Shown here: piece by piece, positions 14,970 through 24,733 of the stretch
Layout: every line of letters begins with the position of its first letter
How positions within the stretch are numbered: the stretch's first letter is position 1
DNA from: Kiloniellales bacterium
GTDB lineage: Bacteria > Pseudomonadota > Alphaproteobacteria > Kiloniellales > JAKSDN01
Assembly: GCA_030064845.1 (NCBI GenBank)
Contig: JASJEC010000090.1
Span: forward strand, 1-46,544
Direction of reading: 5' to 3'
DNA length: 46,544 nt
The notes under the pieces: generated by a model
Seen by the model: the letters and a program-made list of their open reading frames with translations, nothing else
Told to the model about the DNA's origin: nothing
The model's database searches: none
Made by a program: the position numbers and the translations under genes

Positions 14970-15605
14970 ATGCGCCTCGGTTTCCTGGCGTTGGGCATTC
15001 TGTCACTCACCCTGGGCTCCGCCCCGGTCGCCTTCGCGCAGCCGGAACTCTACAGCGGACTCAACGAGGGCGAAGCGGTCCTTAAGACCATCAAGGATGA
15101 GCAGAGGCTGTCCGGCGAAGGACTCGGCGCGGCCACCTTTCCCGGTCACCTGCTGAGCGGCGCCGCCGGCGTCGATCTCGGCCCCCTGCGTTTCGAGGGA
15201 GAACTGCTCTACAACCGCGCGATGGTCGACAACCTCTCGCTGACCGAGCCGGCCGGCGGCGCCTCCAGCGTCTCGACCCTGGCCGGGATGGCCAACGCCC
15301 TGGTCGAGCTGCCGGCCACGGAGGGAATCACGCCCTTCATCGGCGGCGGTCTCGGGTACGGCGTGCCGACCAGCGGCAACATGACCCTGCGCAACCTCGA
15401 TTTCTCGAGCCGCGACGAGGGCACCATGATCTATCAGGTGCGCGCCGGCCTGGACTTTAGTTTGATGCCCGAGTCGAAGATGTCCCTGGGCTACCGCTAC
15501 CTCATGGCCCGAGACATGGAGACCGGCGCCTCGTCGCGCCGCCGCATCGACGCCAACCAGACCGCTTCCCACGTGATCGAGCTCGGCTTCCGCTTCGCCT
15601 TCTAG
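14970..15605 (+). CDS. Outer-membrane beta-barrel protein
   Basis: The 211-residue protein has a signal peptide ending APVAFAQ (about residue 24). Alternating strands rich in Gly and aromatic residues follow (FIGGGLGYGVP, YQVRAGLDFSLMP, KMSLGYRYLMARD). The C-terminus is HVIELGFRFAF, whose terminal Phe is the usual outer-membrane insertion signal. The size suits an 8-stranded OmpA/Opa-like barrel. Function is unknown. GGAGGA lies 4-9 bases before the ATG. A CtrA-type box upstream suggests cell-cycle or motility-linked control. Confidence 0.85.
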   Translation: MRLGFLALGILSLTLGSAPVAFAQPELYSGLNEGEAVLKTIKDEQRLSGEGLGAATFPGHLLSGAAGVDLGPLRFEGELLYNRAMVDNLSLTEPAGGASSVSTLAGMANALVELPATEGITPFIGGGLGYGVPTSGNMTLRNLDFSSRDEGTMIYQVRAGLDFSLMPESKMSLGYRYLMARDMETGASSRRRIDANQTASHVIELGFRFAF

Positions 15606-15617
15606 CTTATCGATCTT

Positions 15618-16559
15618 TCAAGGTCGCCCCTCGGCGGCGTGGCTTGCCGCCTTGCTGGCCGTCCGCTCGCGCGCGACCTGCGCCTCGCGGCGGGCGATGT
15701 AGATCGCCGAGGCCGTGATGACGCCGGCCCCGACCCAGGTCCAGAGGTCGGGCTGCTCGCCGAACAAGAAGTAGGCGAAAATCGCGACGAAGGGCAGGCG
15801 CGCGTAGTCGAAGGGGACCACCGCCGAGGCGTCAGCCTTCTGGTAGGAGCGGGTCAGCGCCAGGTGCGCCAGGGTCGCCAGCAGCCCCACTGCCAATAGC
15901 AGCAGGAGCGCCTCACCGTCGGGCCAGCGCCAGACGAAGAGCGCCGGCACCAGCGACAGCGGCGTCAGGAAGAGGTTCATGTAGAACACCACGACCTGAG
16001 GCGAATCGCTTCGCGACAGCGACTTCACGACCAACACCGAGATGGCCATGAAGAGCGCGGCCGCGACCGGCAGGGCGGTGACCGGCGTGAGCTCGGCGAA
16101 GCCGGGGCGCAGGATGATAAGGACGCCGAGGAAGCCGATCGCGGTCGCGCTCCAGCGCCGGGCGCGCACCACCTCGCCGAGGAAGAGCGCCGCGCCGGCG
16201 GTGGCGAAGAGCGGCACGGTGAAGTTCAGTGCGACCGCCTCGGCCAACGGCAGCAGCGCGACCGAGTAGAACCAGCAGACCATGGCCAGCATGGCGATGC
16301 CCGCGCGCAGCATGTGGTGCTTCAGGCGCTCGGTCTTGATTCCGGCAAGTCCGGCGCTGGCCAGCCAGGGCAGCATGAACATGAGGGCGAAGAGGTTGCG
16401 GAAGAAGGCAATCTGCAGCGGGTCCATGCCTTCCGAGACCGCGCGGATCGCGATGTTCATCCAGGAAAAGGCGAAGGCGGCCGCCGTCATGTAGAGCGCG
16501 CCCTGAACCGGCGCCGGCAGGTTGCGCGCCCGCGCGAGCAGAGTGGAGGAAATCGCCAT
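15618..16559 (-). CDS. EamA/DMT family transporter
   Basis: The 313-residue protein has ten hydrophobic segments in two EamA repeats (about residues 17-150 and 160-292). Typical motifs include AFFRNLFALMFMLPW in the first repeat and FDYARLPFVAIFAYFLFGEQ in the second. It should be an inner-membrane exporter of small metabolites; the substrate is unknown. It is convergent with the outer-membrane protein gene (12-bp gap) and divergent from acetoacetyl-CoA synthetase. Confidence 0.9.
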   Translation of the reverse strand: MAISSTLLARARNLPAPVQGALYMTAAAFAFSWMNIAIRAVSEGMDPLQIAFFRNLFALMFMLPWLASAGLAGIKTERLKHHMLRAGIAMLAMVCWFYSVALLPLAEAVALNFTVPLFATAGAALFLGEVVRARRWSATAIGFLGVLIILRPGFAELTPVTALPVAAALFMAISVLVVKSLSRSDSPQVVVFYMNLFLTPLSLVPALFVWRWPDGEALLLLLAVGLLATLAHLALTRSYQKADASAVVPFDYARLPFVAIFAYFLFGEQPDLWTWVGAGVITASAIYIARREAQVARERTASKAASHAAEGRP

Positions 16560-16619
16560 GAATGGCCGATCTTAGGGGCAAGCCCGAAGCGGCGCCACCC
16601 GGGGGTGCGCCGGCAGCGG

Positions 16620-16648
16620 TTGAAGCGGCCAGCGCTTGGCCACATAGT
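16620..16648 (+). promoter_or_regulatory. Putative promoter of acetoacetyl-CoA synthetase
   Basis: TTGAAG (16620-16625), a 17-base spacer and CATAGT (16643-16648) each match four of six sigma-70 consensus bases. The site is 46 bp upstream of the preferred start codon, and this region supports the later start at 16694. Confidence 0.35.
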
Positions 16649-16693
16649 GGTTGCAACGCCGACGACACCATCACGACACCGGATCCCAACGCC

Positions 16694-18646
<1,953 letters not shown>

Positions 18647-18675
18647 GTGTTCGCGTCGGGCGCGGGGGGAGCCGC

Positions 18676-19143
18676 CTAACCTAGCGGCGTCTGGAGAATC
18701 TCGACGTCCTTGATCCAGAGGCGCCCGGCACCCTTGCAGACGACGTTGAGCTTCAGGAGGTCCGGGCTCTGGCCCTTCTTGAGATAGAAGGGCACCTCGT
18801 AGGAAGCCCAGTCGTTGGTCCCGGTCACGGCGTGATCGAGACCCTTGGAGAAGAACTCGCCGCGGCCGGGAAAGCGGCACCAGAGCTCGAGATAGGCGTC
18901 TCCCCGCAGGTCCTCGGTCTTGATCTGCGCCCGATAGGTGATCATGCAGCGCTCCAGGACCGGCGGCTGAAACTCGAACAGGCGGAGGTTCTGGGCGCCG
19001 GAGACTTCGGCGCACCAGCCTTGCCCCTCGACCTCGAGCGGTCCACCGGTGATCGTCGGATCGGCGGCGGTGAAGGCCTTGAGGATCTGGGACGGCCCGG
19101 ACGGCTGCGGCACGGAGACGAAGGCACGGAGCCAGGCGAACAT
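18676..19143 (-). CDS. Uncharacterised protein, galactose-binding-like beta sandwich
   Basis: The 155-residue protein has no signal peptide by eye. It contains RAQIKTEDLRGDAYLELWCR, then FPGRGEFFSKGLDHAVTGTN, DWASYEVPFYLKKGQ and a terminal GRLWIKDVEIL. This pattern, with the Trp-containing DWASYEVPF and the closing WIKDVE strand, resembles carbohydrate-binding (CBM4/9-like) or galactose-binding beta sandwiches that read modified extracellular ligands. I cannot name a family. It is convergent with acetoacetyl-CoA synthetase and divergent from the aminotransferase. Reading frame, GC3 bias and a coherent protein pattern support it as real. Confidence 0.7.
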   Translation of the reverse strand: MFAWLRAFVSVPQPSGPSQILKAFTAADPTITGGPLEVEGQGWCAEVSGAQNLRLFEFQPPVLERCMITYRAQIKTEDLRGDAYLELWCRFPGRGEFFSKGLDHAVTGTNDWASYEVPFYLKKGQSPDLLKLNVVCKGAGRLWIKDVEILQTPLG

Positions 19144-19284
19144 GGCGAAGAAACCCTTACGACTTCTGGTCTTCGCAGCCTAGCATCGTGAAGCTTAAAG
19201 CGAAGCTAGTGTGGCCCCAGTTAAGCGGCGAGGGGTGGCATGCGTCCCTTGCCTCGTGCCGCCGGACGTGCCACCTAACCGCCC

Positions 19285-20487
19285 ATGCCCGACGACCTAA
19301 TCACGGCCGCGCCCTTCCCGGCGCCGCTCAGACCCGAGATCGAAGCGCTGGAGACCTCCGGGATCGCCCAGGTCTTCGAGCTGGGGCTGGGGCGCGACGA
19401 CATCGTGCGGCTCTGGGTCGGCGAGGGCGACCTGCCGACCCCCGCCTTCATCGGCGAGGCGGCGACCCGGGCGCTGAAGGACGGAAAGACCTTCTACAAC
19501 CGCAAGCGCGGCATCCCCGAGCTATGCGAGGCCCTGGCGCGCTATTCCAACGAGCTCTACGGCGTGTCGCTCGACCCGGAACGCTTCACGGTGACCTCGT
19601 CGGGCATGACCGGGATTCTGCTGACGCTGCAGACCATGGTGAGGCCCGGCGACAAGGTCGTGGTCGTGAGCCCCGTCTGGCCGAACATCGTCTCGGCGGT
19701 CCAGGTGGCCGGCGGGCTGGTCGAGGAGATCGTGCTGGACCGCCTTCCGGAAGGCGGCTTTCGGCTCGACCTGGACCGTCTGATGGCGGTCTGCGACGGC
19801 ACTACCCGGGCGGTCTTCGTCAACTCGCCGGGGAACCCCAGCGGCTGGGTCATGCCCCGGGAGGAGCAGCAGGCCCTGCTCGATTTCTGTCGCCGGCGCG
19901 GCCTCTGGCTCATCTCCGACGAGGTCTACAGCCGCTTCGTCTACGACCGGCCGGCCAGCGAGCGGCCGACCGCGCCCTCCTTCCTCACCCTGATCGAGCC
20001 GGAAGACCCGGTGATCGTGGTCAACTCCTTCTCCAAGACCTGGGCCATGACCGGATGGCGGATGGGTTGGGTGATCCACCCGCCATCACTGGCCGAGACC
20101 TTCGACCGCCTGGTCGAATTCTGCACCTCGGGGGCGCCCCACTTCCTGCAGTACGGCTGCATCGCCGCTCTGGAGCAGGGCGAGCCCTTCGCCCAGGAGA
20201 TGATCGAGCGGTGCCGGCGGGGCGGCGAGCTGGTTTATCAGAGGCTCTCGCCGTTGCCGCGGGTACGAATCGCCCGGCCCAAGGGCTCCTTCTACGCCTT
20301 CTTCGCGGTCGACGGCCTGACCGACAGCCTCGCCTTCGCCAAGGACCTGGTCGACCGCGCCGCGGTCGGCCTGGCGCCTGGATCGGCCTTCGGCGCGGGG
20401 GGCGAGGGGCACCTGAGGCTGTGCTTCGCCAGCTCGCTGGAGGGCCTCTCCGAGGGCCTCGACCGGCTGGAGGACGCGCTTAAGTAA
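19285..20487 (+). CDS. PLP-dependent class I/II aminotransferase
   Basis: The 400-residue fold type I enzyme has Asn184 (NSPGNPSG), Asp212 and Tyr215 (SDEVYSRFVY), the PLP lysine Lys251 in NSFSKTWAMTGWRMGW and a C-terminal substrate-binding Arg in HLRLCFASS. It resembles AspC/AraT-type enzymes acting on aspartate or aromatic amino acids; exact specificity is unclear. The start ATG at 19285 gives a normal family N-terminus. It stands alone on its strand between the unknown beta-sandwich gene and a DUF1127 gene. Confidence 0.92.
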   Translation: MPDDLITAAPFPAPLRPEIEALETSGIAQVFELGLGRDDIVRLWVGEGDLPTPAFIGEAATRALKDGKTFYNRKRGIPELCEALARYSNELYGVSLDPERFTVTSSGMTGILLTLQTMVRPGDKVVVVSPVWPNIVSAVQVAGGLVEEIVLDRLPEGGFRLDLDRLMAVCDGTTRAVFVNSPGNPSGWVMPREEQQALLDFCRRRGLWLISDEVYSRFVYDRPASERPTAPSFLTLIEPEDPVIVVNSFSKTWAMTGWRMGWVIHPPSLAETFDRLVEFCTSGAPHFLQYGCIAALEQGEPFAQEMIERCRRGGELVYQRLSPLPRVRIARPKGSFYAFFAVDGLTDSLAFAKDLVDRAAVGLAPGSAFGAGGEGHLRLCFASSLEGLSEGLDRLEDALK

Positions 20488-20638
20488 ACGCTATCGGCGG
20501 GCATGCAGTTTTCGCATGGCGCCCGCGCAAAACCGGCATTGGCGAGGCGCGCGCCGGGCGCCTATTTCACCTCATGACGTAGAGCGCAACCCGGCCGCTT
20601 GGCAGAACGCCCCGGCCTAAGCATGAAGGAGGAAACCC

Positions 20639-20821
20639 ATGACCATCTTCGCCTTCGTCGCTGACACCACGATTCCAGGGCTCTCTGCCAAGGATCTCGT
20701 GCGCCGGGCCAGTGATCAGATCGCGGCTGTCTCGCCCAAGTCTTCAGCCCAGCGGCGCGCCTTCGCCCGCTATGACCGCGAGATCCTCCGCGACGTCGGC
20801 CTCGACCGCGGCGCCTGCTGA
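20639..20821 (+). CDS. DUF1127 small protein
   Basis: The 60-residue peptide ends in RYDREILRDVGLDRGAC, the DUF1127 signature, with a strong ribosome site AGGAGG upstream and an intrinsic terminator 30 bp after its stop. DUF1127 proteins are small, basic and alphaproteobacterial; some bind RNA or act in phosphate, carbon or stress responses. The N-terminal half is unusual for the family. A second DUF1127 gene at 40692-40901 shares the Arg-x-Ala-Cys ending. An 8-bp inverted repeat (20518-20525 with 20555-20562) lies upstream, between it and the aminotransferase. Confidence 0.85.
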   Translation: MTIFAFVADTTIPGLSAKDLVRRASDQIAAVSPKSSAQRRAFARYDREILRDVGLDRGAC

Positions 20822-20851
20822 CCGAGCCAGTGTCATAGAGCGATTTTAAGG

Positions 20852-20883
20852 GCGGCACCCGGCGGTGCCGCTCTTTCTCTTTT
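20852..20883 (+). terminator. Intrinsic terminator after the DUF1127 gene
   Basis: GCGGCACC (20852-20859) pairs with GGTGCCGC (20864-20871) around CGGC and is followed by the pyrimidine-rich TCTTTCTCTTTT. It is the clearest Rho-independent terminator in the window and isolates the small gene as its own unit. Confidence 0.85.
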
Positions 20884-20991
20884 CGGCCGCCGCATGAGCA
20901 GAACTAATGGGGCCCGAGAAGATAATCTCGTTCGTCAAGGGCTGCGCCCGGGTCTAAGCTCAAACGCTTGGCGCAGGGAGGCACGACCCGC

Positions 20992-21591
20992 TTGAAGCTC
21001 TACGATTTCCACGAGTCCGGCAACGGCTACAAGGTGCGGCTGCTCCTAAGCCACCTCGCCATGGCCCACGAACGGGTCGAACTGGACATTCTCGAGGGCG
21101 AGACCCGCACGCCTAAGTTCCTGGCCAAGAATCCCAACGGGCGCATTCCGGCGCTGGAGCTGGACAGCGGCGAGGTGCTCTGCGAATCCAACGCCATCCT
21201 GTTCTACCTGGCCGAAGGCACCCCCTACTTGCCTGCCGACCGCCTGGACCGGGCGCGAGCACTGCAGTGGATGTTCTTTGAGCAGTACAGCCACGAGCCC
21301 TACATCGCCGTGCTGCGGTTCTGGCACTTTTCCGGGCAGGCCGAGACCTACCGGGACCAGATCCCGGAGAAGCAGCGGCGCGGCCATCAGGCAATGGGCG
21401 TGATGGAGCACCACCTGACGTCGCGCGACTTCTTCGTCGGCGGGCGCTACTCCATCGCCGACATCGCGCTCTTCGCCTACACCCACGTCGCCGAGGAAGG
21501 CGGCTTCGCGCTCTCCGCCTATCCGGCGGTTTCCGCCTGGATCGAACGGGTCCAGAGCCAGCCCGGCCACCGAAAGATCACCGATCTATAG
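20992..21591 (+). CDS. Glutathione S-transferase family protein
   Basis: The 199-residue protein has a thioredoxin-like N-terminal domain with the GSH-binding NPNGRIPALEL and CESNAILFYLAEG blocks, then a helical C-terminal domain ending in the capping motif YSIADIALFAYTHVAEEGG. The start is taken as TTG at 20992 (MKLYDFHESGNG), with GGGAGG ten bases upstream and correct family length. A TTG at 20968 would add eight residues. Substrates are unknown. It precedes hpnB by 80 bp on the same strand but is probably not part of the hopanoid pathway. Confidence 0.9.
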   Translation: MKLYDFHESGNGYKVRLLLSHLAMAHERVELDILEGETRTPKFLAKNPNGRIPALELDSGEVLCESNAILFYLAEGTPYLPADRLDRARALQWMFFEQYSHEPYIAVLRFWHFSGQAETYRDQIPEKQRRGHQAMGVMEHHLTSRDFFVGGRYSIADIALFAYTHVAEEGGFALSAYPAVSAWIERVQSQPGHRKITDL

Positions 21592-21633
21592 GAGGCCTGC
21601 GCCGTCGGACCGTGGAGCGGCCGAACTTTCGCA

Positions 21634-21663
21634 TTGGTCCTGCCATCGCGGGTTTGCTATGTA
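21634..21663 (+). promoter_or_regulatory. Possible promoter of the hpnB operon
   Basis: TTGGTC (21634-21639), an 18-base spacer and TATGTA (21658-21663) precede the hpnB start by 8 bp. The match is weak, and an mRNA starting there would be nearly leaderless, so read-through from the GST gene is equally possible. Confidence 0.25.
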
Positions 21664-21671
21664 GGGCGACC

Positions 21672-22892
21672 ATGTTCGCGTTTCTCAGCATCGCGGCGTC
21701 TCTTTCCCTTCTGGCGTGGCTTTACCTGATCCTGCTCCGGGGGCGCTTCTGGACAGCCGATCAGGAAATCGACCCGGATACCGAAGACCTCGCCCATTGG
21801 CCCAGCGTGGTGGCCCTGGTCCCGGCCCGCGACGAGGCGGATACCATCGGGCAGACCCTGGACAGCCTCTTGATGCAGGACTATCCGGGCGAATTCCACG
21901 TGGTTCTGATCGACGACCACTCGACCGACGGCACGGCGGAGCGCGCGCTCGCGATCGCCAAGGGTTGCGAGCAGACGGAGCGGCTAGCCGTGATCCAGGC
22001 CGGCGAGCTGCCCGAGGGCTGGTCGGGCAAGCTCTGGGCGCTCAACGAGGGTTGGACCGAGGCGCGCCGCCGCTGGCCCGATACCCGCTACTTCTGGCTG
22101 AGCGATGCCGACATCGCCCACTGGCTTCAGAACCTTCGCCTCCTGGTGGCGAAGGCGCACCGCGAGCATCTCGACCTGGTATCCGTGATGGCCACCTTGT
22201 CGTGCCACGGTTTCTGGGAGCGGGTCCTGATCCCGCCCTTCGTTTACTTCTTCCAGAAGCTCTATCCGTTCCGCTGGGTCAACAATCCGGACAAGGCGAC
22301 GGCGGCGGCGGCGGGCGGCTGCGTCCTGGTCAACGCCAAGGCGCTCGAGGAGGCGGGCGGCTTCGACGCGATCAAGGGCGAGATCATCGACGACTGCGCC
22401 CTGGCGGCCCGCATCAAGGAGGTCGCGCGGAGTCACCAGCGCGGCATCTGGCTTGGCCTGGGCGAGGAGGTCACCAGCGTGCGCCCCTACGACGATCTCG
22501 ATTCGATCTGGCACATGGTGACGCGCACCGCCTACACCCAGCTGAACCACTCGCCGCTCTACCTGGCCGCCACGGTCCTGGGCATGATCCTGATCTATCT
22601 CGTCCCGCCCTTCGCAGCGCTGTTCGGTGCGCTCGGTGGGCTCTTCAGCGATGTCGAGAACATAGGCGCGGCGACCATGATCATGCTGACCGGCGCCGCG
22701 ACCTGGGGTCTCATGGTGATGGCCGCGGCGCCGACGCTTCAGCTCTACCGGCAGCCGCTCTGGGTCGGCTTTCTCATGCCTCTGGCAGCCATGCTCTACA
22801 CCGCCATGACCGTCGACTCGGCGCGCCGCTACATGGCGGGGCAGGGCGGGCTCTGGAAAGGCCGCGTGCAAGCCGCCAAGAAGTCCCCCTGA
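21672..22892 (+). CDS. hpnB: Hopanoid-associated glycosyltransferase HpnB
   Basis: The 406-residue GT2 protein has an N-terminal membrane helix (residues 2-22), the nucleotide-sugar blocks VALVPARDEADTIG and LIDDHSTDGTA, the SDADIAHW metal motif and the acceptor-side IIDDCALAARIK. Several C-terminal membrane segments follow. This arrangement and its place before hpnC identify HpnB, thought to glycosylate a hopanoid precursor or related lipid; its exact reaction is not settled. The start is the ATG at 21672. The 8-bp gap to hpnC places both in one operon. Confidence 0.9.
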   Translation: MFAFLSIAASLSLLAWLYLILLRGRFWTADQEIDPDTEDLAHWPSVVALVPARDEADTIGQTLDSLLMQDYPGEFHVVLIDDHSTDGTAERALAIAKGCEQTERLAVIQAGELPEGWSGKLWALNEGWTEARRRWPDTRYFWLSDADIAHWLQNLRLLVAKAHREHLDLVSVMATLSCHGFWERVLIPPFVYFFQKLYPFRWVNNPDKATAAAAGGCVLVNAKALEEAGGFDAIKGEIIDDCALAARIKEVARSHQRGIWLGLGEEVTSVRPYDDLDSIWHMVTRTAYTQLNHSPLYLAATVLGMILIYLVPPFAALFGALGGLFSDVENIGAATMIMLTGAATWGLMVMAAAPTLQLYRQPLWVGFLMPLAAMLYTAMTVDSARRYMAGQGGLWKGRVQAAKKSP

Positions 22893-22900
22893 GCGCCGCC

Positions 22901-23839
22901 ATGACCGCCCTAGAAAGCAATCCCCGGGAAGCGGCCGCCGCCGGGACCCAGGTCGAGACCCCCTCGGGCAAGGGGAGCGGCGACGAGAACTTTCCGGTCG
23001 GGTCCTGGCTGCTGCCCGCCCGGCTGCGGCCGCATGTGGCGGTCTACTATGCCTTCGCACGCGCCATCGATGACGTCGCCGACAACCCCGACCTGGCGCC
23101 CGAGGAGAAGATCGACCGGCTGCAGCGTTTCGAGGACGCGGTGACCGGCCGCGAGACCGGCGACGCGGCGCTCGAGAAGGCCCATCGGCTCCGGCGGACC
23201 CTCGGCGAGAAGGAGATCCCGGCGCGCCACGCCACCGACCTCATCGCCGCCTTCAAGCAGGACGCGGTGAAGTCGCGGTACGACGACTGGGACGATCTCC
23301 TGGGCTACTGCGAACGCTCGGCCAATCCGGTCGGACGCTTCCTGCTCGACCTGCACGGCGAGGACCCGGCGGGCTACCGATCGTCCGACGCCCTGTGCAG
23401 CGCCCTGCAGGTGATCAACCACCTGCAGGACTGCGGCGACGACTACCGCAACCTGGACCGCGTCTATCTGCCCGGCGACTGGATGGCCACCGCCGGGGTA
23501 AACGTCGGCGCGCTCGAGGCGCCCGCCACCTCGGCCGGTCTGCGCGAGGTCATGGACCGCTGTCTCGCCGGCGTCGACGAACTGCTGACCGTGGCCCGGA
23601 AACTGCCTCAAGGCTTGAGATCACGGCACTTGGCGCTAGAGTCCGCCGTCATCGTCAGGCTGGCCGAGCGCCTGAGCCGGGAACTCAAGCGCCGCGACCC
23701 CCTAGCGGAGCGCGTCGAACTGTCGAAGCCCCAGGTCCTGGCCTGCGCGATCCAGGGCGTCGTCGGCACCTCGTGGCGCCGCGCGCTCGGCGGCGGCCGT
23801 CCCGCCGAAAGCACGAACAACTCGGAACCAAGCCGTTGA
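22901..23839 (+). CDS. hpnC: Squalene synthase HpnC (hydroxysqualene synthase)
   Basis: The 312-residue trans-isoprenyl diphosphate synthase has the aspartate-rich motifs IDDVAD (56-61) and LQDCGDDYRN (175-184), plus RSANPVGRFLL. HpnC converts presqualene diphosphate to hydroxysqualene, the second step of the HpnCDE route to squalene. The first 22 residues are extra relative to the conserved ENFPVGSWLLP. It lies 8 bp after hpnB, and its TGA overlaps the TTG start of hpnD. Confidence 0.94.
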   Translation: MTALESNPREAAAAGTQVETPSGKGSGDENFPVGSWLLPARLRPHVAVYYAFARAIDDVADNPDLAPEEKIDRLQRFEDAVTGRETGDAALEKAHRLRRTLGEKEIPARHATDLIAAFKQDAVKSRYDDWDDLLGYCERSANPVGRFLLDLHGEDPAGYRSSDALCSALQVINHLQDCGDDYRNLDRVYLPGDWMATAGVNVGALEAPATSAGLREVMDRCLAGVDELLTVARKLPQGLRSRHLALESAVIVRLAERLSRELKRRDPLAERVELSKPQVLACAIQGVVGTSWRRALGGGRPAESTNNSEPSR

Positions 23840-24702
23840 GCCAAGCCAGCGTCACGATCGCAAGCCCGGTCACCGCCGACCAGCACGCCGAGGCGGTGGT
23901 GCGCAGTTCCGGCACCTCCTTCCTCTGGGGCATGCGGATCCTTCCGGAGCCCCGGCGCCGCGCCATGTTCGCGATCTACGCCTTCTGCCGCGAGGTCGAC
24001 GACGTGGCGGACGAACCGGGCCAGCAGCAGGCCAAGCTCGAGGCTCTGGACGAGTGGCGTCGCGAGATCGACCGCCTCTACGACGGCCGGCCCGGCCTGC
24101 CGACGACCCAGGCCCTGGCCGGCCCGGTCCGCGAGTTCGCGTTGCCCAAAGAGGAGTTCCTCGCCATCGTCGACGGCATGGAGATGGACGCGCGGGAACT
24201 CATGGTGGCACCGCCGCTCGACGAGCTGATGCTCTATTGCCGCCGGGTCGCGGGCGCGGTCGGCATGCTGTCGATCCGGGCCTTCGGCGCCGAAGAGCCG
24301 GAGGCGCGCGACCTCGCGGTCTGTCTGGGCGAGGCCCTGCAGCTGACCAACATCCTGCGCGACCTGGCCGAGGACGCCGACCGCGGCCGGCTCTACCTGC
24401 CGCAAGAAAGCCTGGAGGCCGCCGGCGCGCAGGGCCTGGAACCGGCGGCAGTGCTGAGTCATCCCGGGCTGGTGCCGGTCTCCGTGGAAATGGCCGCCAT
24501 GGCGCGCGAGCGCTTCGAGCGCACGCGCCGGCTCATGGCGCGCTGCGACCGCCGGCCGCTGAAGCCCTGCGTCCTGATGATGCAGGTCTACGAACGCATT
24601 CTCGACCGGCTCGAGCGGCGCGGCTGGGACCGGCCGCGCACGCCGGTCAAGGTATCCCGGGCGGAGAAGCTCTGGATCGCACTGCGTTACGGCCTGGTCT
24701 AG
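23836..24702 (+). CDS. hpnD: Presqualene diphosphate synthase HpnD
   Basis: The 288-residue protein has the two Asp-rich motifs, REVDDVADE (52-60) and NILRDLAEDADRGRLYLP (starting at 172), with SFLWGMRILPEPRRRAM at the N-terminus typical of HpnD. It joins two farnesyl diphosphates into presqualene diphosphate. The start is inferred as a TTG overlapping the hpnC stop (TTGA), which gives the normal family length; no ATG lies close to the conserved start. Translational coupling to hpnC is likely. Confidence 0.93.
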   Translation: MSQASVTIASPVTADQHAEAVVRSSGTSFLWGMRILPEPRRRAMFAIYAFCREVDDVADEPGQQQAKLEALDEWRREIDRLYDGRPGLPTTQALAGPVREFALPKEEFLAIVDGMEMDARELMVAPPLDELMLYCRRVAGAVGMLSIRAFGAEEPEARDLAVCLGEALQLTNILRDLAEDADRGRLYLPQESLEAAGAQGLEPAAVLSHPGLVPVSVEMAAMARERFERTRRLMARCDRRPLKPCVLMMQVYERILDRLERRGWDRPRTPVKVSRAEKLWIALRYGLV

Positions 24703-24733
24703 CCTTGCCGCCCCTCGCCGCCGGTCGCGTGCC

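Noticed and set aside
20539-20568. TTGGCG and TATTTC with an 18-base spacer before the first DUF1127 gene.
   Set aside because: It overlaps an inverted repeat and is too weak a match to list as a promoter.
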